Shown: piece by piece, positions 1 through 5,225 of the stretch | How positions within the stretch are numbered: position 1 is the stretch's first letter | Layout: each line of letters begins with the position of its first letter | NCBI GenBank assembly: GCA_021791295.1 | Contig: JAJYWW010000155.1 | Location: forward strand, 1 to 5,225 | Origin: a bacterium | Lineage (GTDB): Bacteria; SZUA-79; Acidulodesulfobacterales; Acidulodesulfobacteraceae | Direction of reading: 5' to 3' | Length of the DNA: 5,225 nt | Notes under the pieces: model-generated | What the model saw: the letters and a program-made list of their open reading frames with translations, nothing else | Database searches by the model: none | What the model was told of the DNA's origin: nothing | Translations under genes and position numbers: made by a program

Positions 1-1193
1 CGGATAATATCGACAGGGTTGCAGATACGCTTCTTGACGAATTCTCTAGATGGGGTTACGGAAAGGTTATAACTCCAAGCATAGATTTTTTAGACGTTTT
101 TTTATTGAGTTCTAAAGCACGCGAACTTTTTAAAGTTGCCGATATAAGCACCGGTGAAATGCTGTCATTGAGAAGCGATTTTACTCCTCAGATAGCAAGG
201 TTAAGCTCGGCATTAAAAAATTCGGTCGCCCTGCCGTATAAGTTTTCTTACTGCGGTCCGGTTTTAAGGAATTTAGACCCGGTTCTAGGCAGACCCAGAG
301 AAATATGGCAGACAGGGGTAGAATCGGTCGGACCGGAAAGTCCCGAAAGCGATGCAGAGCTCATAATAATGGGCATTGAATCTTTAAAGCGGCTCGGAGT
401 TGAAGATTTCAGCGTAGATATAGGAAACGTAAAATTTTTTAAAGGAATCGTATCCGACATAGACCGCGCCGTAAGAGAAAAAATAGAAGAATTTATTTTA
501 AGAAAAGATTCTTCGGGCTTAAACGTTTTTCTTGAAGGAGTTTCTATACCGCAAAAAAAGAAAGAAATTATAAGCGAGCTTCCATTTATTTTCGGCGAAA
601 AATCCGTTATAAAAAAAGCATGGAAAATGGCTTCCGACGAAAAGTCGCAAGAAGCGCTGGAAACCCTTGAGAGGATACTTTCGTATATAAAATATTATAA
701 GTTAGAAGAATATATAACTATAGACCTTGGCGAGATTAGAGGGTTAAACTATTATACCGGAACGATATTTGAATGTTTTGCGCCTCATGTAGGTTACGAA
801 ATTTTCGGAGGCGGCAGATATGACAATTTAATAGGCAAGTTCGGCGAAAACTGTGCCGGAGCCGGTTTTGCGGTAAATATAGATACTTTATGCAGATACG
901 GGAATTTTTCGCAAAGCGGATTAAAAAAAAGAGATTTTCTTGTTTTTAATAAAACGGCCGACAAAAAACCTGAAGTCGAAATTATTTTATTTTTGCGCAA
1001 AAAAGGATATGCCGTCGAAACAAATTTTATGGATTACGGATATTTAGAGACCGTAAAATATATGAAGGAAAATAGAATAAAAAAAATTATAAACATAACG
1101 GAAGACCATATTTTGCTGGGCGATATAAATACCGGCAAAGAAATAAAATTTAAAAATATATCGGAACTTAAAAAATTTACCGAAAATATATAA
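1..1193 (+). CDS. hisZ: ATP phosphoribosyltransferase regulatory subunit HisZ (5' end missing)
   Basis: HisZ is a class II aminoacyl-tRNA-synthetase-like protein that does not charge tRNA. It binds short-form HisG and makes the cytoplasmic ATP phosphoribosyltransferase active and histidine-sensitive, the first step of histidine synthesis. The frame is open from position 3 with 396 codons before TAA. The first visible residues, including RWGYGKVITP, already match the family's N-terminal region, so the TTG at 105 is internal and probably only about 15-25 residues are lost upstream. RSDFTPQIAR (nt 171-200) is the HisZ form of the region where true HisRS has a Glu-containing substrate loop. Motif 2 is degenerate (CGPVLRN, later REIWQTG, where HisRS has FRxE). 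RGLNYYTGTIFE (from nt 738) is the histidine-A-like motif, and FGGGRYDNLIGKFG follows as motif 3. A lysine-rich C-terminal domain ends the protein. HisS is the alternative, but the DFTPQ loop and degenerate motif 2 argue against it. purA follows after 19 bases. Confidence 0.9.
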   Translation, partial: DNIDRVADTLLDEFSRWGYGKVITPSIDFLDVFLLSSKARELFKVADISTGEMLSLRSDFTPQIARLSSALKNSVALPYKFSYCGPVLRNLDPVLGRPREIWQTGVESVGPESPESDAELIIMGIESLKRLGVEDFSVDIGNVKFFKGIVSDIDRAVREKIEEFILRKDSSGLNVFLEGVSIPQKKKEIISELPFIFGEKSVIKKAWKMASDEKSQEALETLERILSYIKYYKLEEYITIDLGEIRGLNYYTGTIFECFAPHVGYEIFGGGRYDNLIGKFGENCAGAGFAVNIDTLCRYGNFSQSGLKKRDFLVFNKTADKKPEVEIILFLRKKGYAVETNFMDYGYLETVKYMKENRIKKIINITEDHILLGDINTGKEIKFKNISELKKFTENI

Positions 1194-1212
1194 AATTATA
1201 ATCAAAAAAAAT
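1194..1212 (+). other. hisZ-purA spacer, A-rich leader without Shine-Dalgarno
   Basis: The 19 bases between the hisZ stop and the purA ATG hold only A and T apart from one C. They end in an A8 tract (1204-1211) just before the start codon, and an A9 tract (1218-1226) follows inside codons 2-5 of purA. There is no GGAG-like site and no inverted repeat. An unstructured A-rich leader could recruit ribosomes through protein S1, which is inference. The spacing supports cotranscription of purA with hisZ. Confidence 0.5.
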
Positions 1213-2505
1213 ATGAGAAAAAAAAATATTATAGTCGTCGGTCTTCAGTGGGGAGACGAAGGAAAGGGTAAAATAGTCGATTTGCTTGCTAAAAACGCAG
1301 ATATAGTAGCGCGTTACCAGGGCGGAAATAATGCAGGGCATACCGTCGTGTGCGGCGAATTAAGCTTAGTATTCAGATTAGTGCCTTCAGGTATATTAAA
1401 CGAAGATAAAATCTGTATTCTTGGAAACGGCGTAGTAATAGACCCATCCGTTCTTTTTCAGGAGCTTGAGGATTTAAAAGCCGTCGGAATAAATATTAAG
1501 AACAGATTTTTTATATCTTATAAATCGCATATAATTATGCCTTATCATAAAAGACTTGATACGGCAAGGGAAAGATTGCGAGGCGCCGGTATGATAGGCA
1601 CTACCGGAAGGGGAATAGGTCCGGCATATGAAGATAAAGTTGCAAGGCTCGGAATACGGGCGGTAGATCTGCTAAACAGAGACGTGCTGTATAATAAAAT
1701 AGTTTTGAGCCTTAAAGAAAAAAATTATCTATTTAAAAACGTGCTTGGGGAAGACGTATTTAATCCTGACGATTTAATTGAAGAATATTTAAATTACGGA
1801 GAAAAAATAAAGGACTTTCTGATAGATGCGTCTATATTTATAAACGAAAAATTGGAACAGGGACTTAACGTTATGCTGGAAGGCGCACAAGGTACTTTTT
1901 TAGACGTCGACCACGGCACTTATCCTTACGTTACGTCATCTAATACGGTAGGAGGTTCTTCGCTTGCGGGCGTAGGTTTGGGGCCGACGAAAATCGACGA
2001 AGTTATCGGTATCACCAAAGCATATACTACACGTGTCGGGGAAGGTTATTTTCCGACGGAATTAAAAGGCGACGACGGCAAAAACATCAGGGATAAAGGA
2101 GAAGAATTCGGCTCCGTTACGGGAAGGCCCAGAAGATGCGGCTGGTTCGACGTAAATTTAATTAAAGAAGCAGGCCGTTTAAACGGAATTACCGGAATGG
2201 TCGTTACGAAACTCGATGTTTTATCGGGCCTGCCGAAGATTAAAATTTGTACGGGTTATATGCTGAACGGTGCCGTAATCAATCATCTGCCTTTTTCTTC
2301 ATCCGACTACGAAAAAGCTGTTCCGCTTTATGAAGAAGCGGAAGGATGGAGCGGCGATATATCGCAAATAAAAGATTTTAAAGACCTGCCGGTGAATGCC
2401 CAGAAATATATTTTAAGAATAGAAGAGCTTACCGGATTGAAAATCAATATGCTTTCCATAGGAAAAGACAGAATGCAGATTATAAATTTAAAAAATATAT
2501 TTTAG
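1213..2505 (+). CDS. purA: Adenylosuccinate synthetase PurA
   Basis: PurA catalyses the GTP-dependent joining of IMP and aspartate to give adenylosuccinate, the first committed step from IMP to AMP, in the cytoplasm. At 430 residues it is full length (E. coli has 432). QWGDEGKGK (12-20) is the GTP-binding P-loop with catalytic Asp15, and GNNAGHT (38-44) carries catalytic His43. GTTGRGIGPAYEDKVAR (129-145) gives the IMP contacts, including Thr131 and the subunit-crossing Arg145. EGAQG (223-227) supplies Gln226, and Thr241 lies in YVTSSNT. TGRPRRCGW (303-311) is the aspartate loop with Arg305, and TKLD (332-335) is the guanine-specificity motif. By recalled E. coli numbering these residues are shifted by a constant +2. 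The C-terminal guanine-site loop reads GKDR where GPDR is usual. The ATG is chosen because the protein starts there like its relatives. No Shine-Dalgarno is visible, only an A-rich leader. Confidence 0.98.
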   Translation: MRKKNIIVVGLQWGDEGKGKIVDLLAKNADIVARYQGGNNAGHTVVCGELSLVFRLVPSGILNEDKICILGNGVVIDPSVLFQELEDLKAVGINIKNRFFISYKSHIIMPYHKRLDTARERLRGAGMIGTTGRGIGPAYEDKVARLGIRAVDLLNRDVLYNKIVLSLKEKNYLFKNVLGEDVFNPDDLIEEYLNYGEKIKDFLIDASIFINEKLEQGLNVMLEGAQGTFLDVDHGTYPYVTSSNTVGGSSLAGVGLGPTKIDEVIGITKAYTTRVGEGYFPTELKGDDGKNIRDKGEEFGSVTGRPRRCGWFDVNLIKEAGRLNGITGMVVTKLDVLSGLPKIKICTGYMLNGAVINHLPFSSSDYEKAVPLYEEAEGWSGDISQIKDFKDLPVNAQKYILRIEELTGLKINMLSIGKDRMQIINLKNIF

Positions 2506-2507
2506 GA
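2504..2507 (+). promoter_or_regulatory. Shine-Dalgarno AGGA that fixes the TTG start of the methyltransferase
   Basis: AGGA overlaps the last two bases of the purA stop codon and sits six bases before a TTG at 2514, a good ribosome-binding distance. The next in-frame methionine of this gene is residue 104, beyond the SAM-binding motif, so an alternative start is required. This site makes TTG the best choice and suggests translational coupling to purA. Confidence 0.6.
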
Positions 2508-2513
2508 CGGGTT

Positions 2514-3362
2514 TTGTATTGCAGACAATTTTTAGATGCGGCTTTATCGGAAACTAATTCCGCCGATGTCCGCTATATAGCTTTCCAGTCATTTTTAACG
2601 GCGCCGTTTTTATTGCGGCAGATTAGCGAACTGGAATATTCCTTTACCGGAAAAATAATATGCGATGCAGGTACGGGTTTGGGAATACTCCCCTGTATCC
2701 TTAAAGAAAAAAATCCTTTAAAAATTATAGGATTAGATTCAGACGCAGGTTCTTTAAAGACTGCGGCGGCGCTTGGCGGCAACGCCGCAAACACTTCTTA
2801 TATTAACGCCGACATCCGCAGTATGCCTTTCAAAGCGGAAATATTCGACGCAATTTTCGCAAGATATGTTTTTCAGCATACAAATCTTTCGGCTTCGTTT
2901 CTTTCGGAAATAAAAAGAACTTTAAAATACGGCGGATTGCTGATTTTAATAGACATAGAAGACGATATGACGCTCCATTATCCTGAGCCGACCGGCAATT
3001 CAAAAAGATTGTTTAATGCCTATTCGCGTTATCAGGCTCTAAACGGAGGCGACAGAAATATTTCTAAAAAATTGCCTTCATTTTTATCATCCGGCGGTTT
3101 TTGCGATATTAAAATAAAGCCCTTTACCCAGATTTTTTTTAAAAGAAAAAACGATTACGGCAGCGCCGGGCAGATTAAAAACGCATTTTTGTTATTGCAG
3201 AACGAATTTGAATCGATAAAAAAAAATCTTTTTGAAAAAAAAATGATTACGCCGTCGGAATATCACATTGGATTAAACGATTATTATAAATTTTTAAATT
3301 CCGAAAAAGAAGATATATTAATTTCTAAAACGGATTTCTTAATTACATGCGTAAAAAACTAA
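2514..3362 (+). CDS. Class I SAM-dependent methyltransferase, substrate unknown
   Basis: This is a 282-residue Rossmann-fold methyltransferase of the broad UbiE/Methyltransf_11-25 type. Motif I is DAGTGLG (51-57), with Asp75 at the end of strand 2 (GLDSD) as the likely ribose-binding acid. Asp100 in NADIRSMPF is the adenine-side acid, FDAIFARYVFQH (111-122) is the strand-4 region, and LKYGGLLILID (137-147) is the motif III turn. About 40 residues precede the fold. After it, a GGDRNISKKLPSFL segment (about 178-191) and GGFCDIKI resemble the late helix and strand of small-molecule methyltransferases, and the last 70 residues are a lysine-rich helical tail. There is no signal peptide or membrane segment, so it is probably cytoplasmic. 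The start is TTG with an SD in the purA stop. It lies 8 bases after purA and 22 before the permease. The acceptor cannot be named from sequence: lipid, quinone, glycan or secondary metabolite are all possible. Confidence 0.85.
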   Translation: MYCRQFLDAALSETNSADVRYIAFQSFLTAPFLLRQISELEYSFTGKIICDAGTGLGILPCILKEKNPLKIIGLDSDAGSLKTAAALGGNAANTSYINADIRSMPFKAEIFDAIFARYVFQHTNLSASFLSEIKRTLKYGGLLILIDIEDDMTLHYPEPTGNSKRLFNAYSRYQALNGGDRNISKKLPSFLSSGGFCDIKIKPFTQIFFKRKNDYGSAGQIKNAFLLLQNEFESIKKNLFEKKMITPSEYHIGLNDYYKFLNSEKEDILISKTDFLITCVKN

Positions 3363-3384
3363 AAGAATAACGTCGGTATAACTT

Positions 3385-4158
3385 ATGAAAGGCGAATTTA
3401 GAGCTTTTATAGCTATAAATAAAAGGGAAATTTTAAAATTTACGAGACAGAAGTCAAGGCTCGTTACCGACCTCTCAAGACCTGTGATATGGCTTTTATT
3501 CGTAGGTTACGGAATTTCTACTCTCGTAAAAATGAAAAACGGTTCTTATATGCAGTATATTTTTCCGGGTATACTTATTATGACCGTACTTTTCAGGTCT
3601 ATATTTTCGTCTATATCGATTATCTGGGACAGGGAATTCGGCGTTTTAAAAGAAATATTGGTTTCGCCCGTTTCAAGAAAAACCTTTGTACTGGCAAAAA
3701 TTACGTCCGGCGGTATTATAAGTACGGTTCAGGCTCTTATAATGCTGGCGTTTGCCCCTTTTTTGGGAATCCACATTACGGTTATTTCGTTTTTGCTGAT
3801 AGCGGCTTCTTTATTTTTAATATCATGCTCCATAACTGCATTCGGCATAGTAATAGCTTCTAAAATGACGTCTTTCGAAGGGTTTAATTCCATTATTAAT
3901 TTATTGGTGCAGCCTATGTTTTTCGTAAGCGGAGCGCTTTATCCCATTAAAAAATTTCCTTTTTTTTTAAAAATATTGGCATATATTAATCCTGTTACCT
4001 ATTCGGTAGATATAATGAAGTACCTGTTTTTTTACAACAAAAAAAAGACTTTGTTTATGCCTGAAACTCCTCTTATATGGAATTTTATTTTTATTGCCGG
4101 TTTTTTAATTTTAATGGTGTTTCTTTCGAACTATCTTTTTGAAAGAGAAGATAATTGA
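3385..4158 (+). CDS. ABC-2 type transporter permease (DrrB/NodJ-like)
   Basis: This is a 257-residue inner-membrane permease subunit of an ABC-2 family exporter, which works as a dimer with a separate ATPase to move lipids, glycans, drugs or similar hydrophobic cargo outward. Six hydrophobic segments can be seen, at about 33-48, 58-80, 107-127, 132-157, 170-188 and 230-249. The cytoplasmic loop WDREFGVLKEILVSPVSR (81-98) is the typical ABC-2 coupling-loop signature, FPGIL (60-64) precedes segment 2, and FFVSGALYPI (179-188) with INPVTYSVD is the conserved segment of the C-terminal half. The length is normal for the family. No ATPase gene is in the window, so the partner lies further downstream or elsewhere. 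No good Shine-Dalgarno is visible before the ATG. The next gene begins 2 bases after the stop, which suggests translational coupling and a shared task. Confidence 0.9.
   Translation: MKGEFRAFIAINKREILKFTRQKSRLVTDLSRPVIWLLFVGYGISTLVKMKNGSYMQYIFPGILIMTVLFRSIFSSISIIWDREFGVLKEILVSPVSRKTFVLAKITSGGIISTVQALIMLAFAPFLGIHITVISFLLIAASLFLISCSITAFGIVIASKMTSFEGFNSIINLLVQPMFFVSGALYPIKKFPFFLKILAYINPVTYSVDIMKYLFFYNKKKTLFMPETPLIWNFIFIAGFLILMVFLSNYLFEREDN
4144..4150 (+). promoter_or_regulatory. Possible weak ribosome binding site
   Basis: AGAGAAG lies inside the last codons of the permease gene, ten bases before the ATG at 4161. The match to the anti-Shine-Dalgarno is partial. With only two bases between stop and start, termination-reinitiation by the same ribosome is at least as likely to start the next gene. 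Confidence 0.3.
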
Positions 4159-4160
4159 AT

Positions 4161-5225
4161 ATGAAATTAAGTCTGTTAAATATTTTTAAAAAATCTATAA
4201 GAAAAATAAAAATAGCCAAGTCTATCGAAAAAAAAGGCTTTGTTATATTTCAAATAGACGGACTTTCTTACGCCGCTTTAAAAAAAGCCCTCTCGTTAAA
4301 CCTGATGCCTCACCTTAAAAAAATGATAAATTCCGGAGATTATTTGCTTGCCGATTATTTTACCGGCGTACCCAGCGACACGCCGTTTTTTCAGGCAGGT
4401 CTTTTGTACGGAAATAACGACGATATACCCGGTTTCAGATGGATAGAAAGAGAGACTGGAGAAGAAATAATATTTAAGAAACCGGAAAGCGCCGGGCGTA
4501 TAGAGGAGCGCTTGGCGGGTAGGAGTCCCGGTCTTTTGAAAGGCGGCTCAAGTTACGTTAATCTGTTTTCCGGCGGAGCGTCGCGCTCAACCTTCACTCT
4601 TTCAACGTTTTCAATAAGATATTTATTTAAAAAAAAAGTTAGGAATTTCGATATATTTATAGTTTTCGTTTTTCATATCTTTACTTTTTTGAAAACCTTC
4701 TTTTACGTGTTTTTTGAGGCTATATTGGAAATATTCGAAAAAATACAGGATATAGCGAAGAAACGGGAAGTTCGTCCCGAAGGTTTTTTTCCTTTTGCAA
4801 GGGCGATGACTAACGTTATATTTAAAGAGATAGAAACTTTCGGCGCAATAATGGATATTTCCCGCGGAGTGCCGTCTATATATTCGGATTATATAGGATA
4901 CGACGAACTTTCGCATCACAGGGGACCCTATTCATACAGCGCATTAAGGACGTTAAAGGCTATAGACAGAAAAATTTATCACATAAATAAAGCCGTTTTA
5001 AAATCGGAACGAAAATACGACTTTTTTATAATATCCGATCATGGACACACGCCGTCCGTTCCTTTTCAAAAAGCGAACGGCGGCAAAATGCTCAAAGACG
5101 CAATTAGCGAATACGTTAGCGACCCTGAATTAAAAGTGTATGAATTCGATACCGGTTACAATGCGGTTTTTAAAAGATTGTTTTTATATATGGGCGATTT
5201 TTTTAAGAAAGGTACATGCAAAAAA
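4161..5225 (+). CDS. Alkaline-phosphatase-superfamily phosphodiesterase-like protein (3' end missing)
   Basis: An ATG two bases after the permease stop opens a frame of 355 codons that runs off the window without a stop. The protein shows the metal and nucleophile layout of the type I phosphodiesterase/nucleotide pyrophosphatase branch. QIDGLSY (31-37) gives metal ligand Asp33, and PSDTPFFQAG (71-80) gives the likely nucleophile Thr74. DELSHHRGP (248-256) supplies Asp248 and His252, and ISDHGH (291-296) supplies Asp293 and His294; the last histidine ligand should lie beyond the window. IPGFRW (89-94) and YVNLFSGGA (132-140) are, from memory, conserved in an uncharacterised family annotated as alkaline phosphatase family protein, in actinobacteria sometimes with a holin-like membrane domain. 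A strongly hydrophobic stretch (about 163-192) splits the two halves and could be a membrane or re-entrant segment. There is no signal peptide; the N-terminus is basic and amphipathic. The substrate is unknown, with a phosphodiester in lipid or envelope polymer as the guess. Probably 100-200 residues are missing. Confidence 0.8.
   Translation, partial: MKLSLLNIFKKSIRKIKIAKSIEKKGFVIFQIDGLSYAALKKALSLNLMPHLKKMINSGDYLLADYFTGVPSDTPFFQAGLLYGNNDDIPGFRWIERETGEEIIFKKPESAGRIEERLAGRSPGLLKGGSSYVNLFSGGASRSTFTLSTFSIRYLFKKKVRNFDIFIVFVFHIFTFLKTFFYVFFEAILEIFEKIQDIAKKREVRPEGFFPFARAMTNVIFKEIETFGAIMDISRGVPSIYSDYIGYDELSHHRGPYSYSALRTLKAIDRKIYHINKAVLKSERKYDFFIISDHGHTPSVPFQKANGGKMLKDAISEYVSDPELKVYEFDTGYNAVFKRLFLYMGDFFKKGTCKK

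Larger units (their letters stand above)
1..5225 (+). other. Putative five-gene operon
   Basis: All five genes lie on the + strand with gaps of 19, 8, 22 and 2 bases. No gap contains a stem-loop followed by a T-run, and none is long enough for a full promoter, although a promoter inside a coding region cannot be excluded. The promoter must lie upstream of the window or inside hisZ, and the terminator lies beyond the 3' end. Base composition looks uniform across the junctions, so nothing suggests a recent insertion. Confidence 0.65.

Noticed and set aside
105..107. TTG as the start of the first gene
   Set aside because: The same frame is open back to the window edge, and its upstream codons encode conserved HisZ sequence (RWGYGKVITP), so the TTG is internal.
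248..460. - strand ORFs antisense to the first half of the window (also 794-1000 and 2573-2794)
   Set aside because: They are short, have no recognisable motif and overlap well-supported genes in full.
1197..1202. TATAAT, a perfect -10 box, before purA
   Set aside because: It lies only 10 bases before the ATG and has no recognisable -35 box at 16-18 bases upstream. In DNA this AT-rich the match is expected by chance.
2775..2786. GGCG-GCAA-CGCC hairpin with a GNRA-type tetraloop
   Set aside because: The stem is only four base pairs, it lies within the Gly/Ala-rich coding stretch of the methyltransferase, and no T-run follows, so it is not a terminator.
3133..3140. T8 tract as a possible terminator tail
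   Set aside because: No GC-rich stem precedes it and it is inside an intact reading frame.
3489..3863. 124-residue + strand ORF
   Set aside because: It lies wholly inside the permease gene in another frame and its translation resembles no protein family; the permease frame has clear ABC-2 motifs.
4623..4919. 98-residue - strand ORF
   Set aside because: It is antisense to the phosphodiesterase-like gene, whose frame carries conserved active-site motifs across the same bases.

Overview
The window is an AT-rich bacterial segment, roughly 35-40 % G+C by eye, with ATA and AAA codons favoured and many A and T homopolymers. It carries five genes, all on the + strand and packed head to tail: hisZ (5' end missing), purA, a class I SAM-dependent methyltransferase, an ABC-2 type exporter permease, and an alkaline-phosphatase-superfamily gene (3' end missing). 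Gaps between genes are 19, 8, 22 and 2 bases. I see no terminator and no convincing promoter between them, so one polycistronic transcript is the simplest reading. There are no RNA genes, mobile elements, CRISPR arrays or long intergenic stretches.

Positions 1-2505 are nucleotide and amino-acid metabolism. HisZ is the catalytically inactive HisRS-like regulatory subunit of ATP phosphoribosyltransferase, the first step of histidine synthesis. PurA makes adenylosuccinate from IMP on the way to AMP. A hisZ-purA pair is familiar from proteobacterial genomes. HisZ also implies that the organism uses the short form of HisG, which is not in the window.

Positions 2514-5225 look like a different module: an unassigned methyltransferase, a polytopic exporter permease with no ATPase beside it in the window, and a phosphodiesterase-like enzyme with a hydrophobic segment in the middle of the protein. 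Their joint role cannot be read from this sequence. Envelope lipid or glycan chemistry and export is a reasonable but unproven inference.

The lineage is not certain. The hisZ-purA linkage and base composition would suit an AT-rich proteobacterial or Desulfobacterota-like lineage, but no marker gene settles it. I did not find a clear new system. The point most worth following is the last gene and its link to the permease and methyltransferase.
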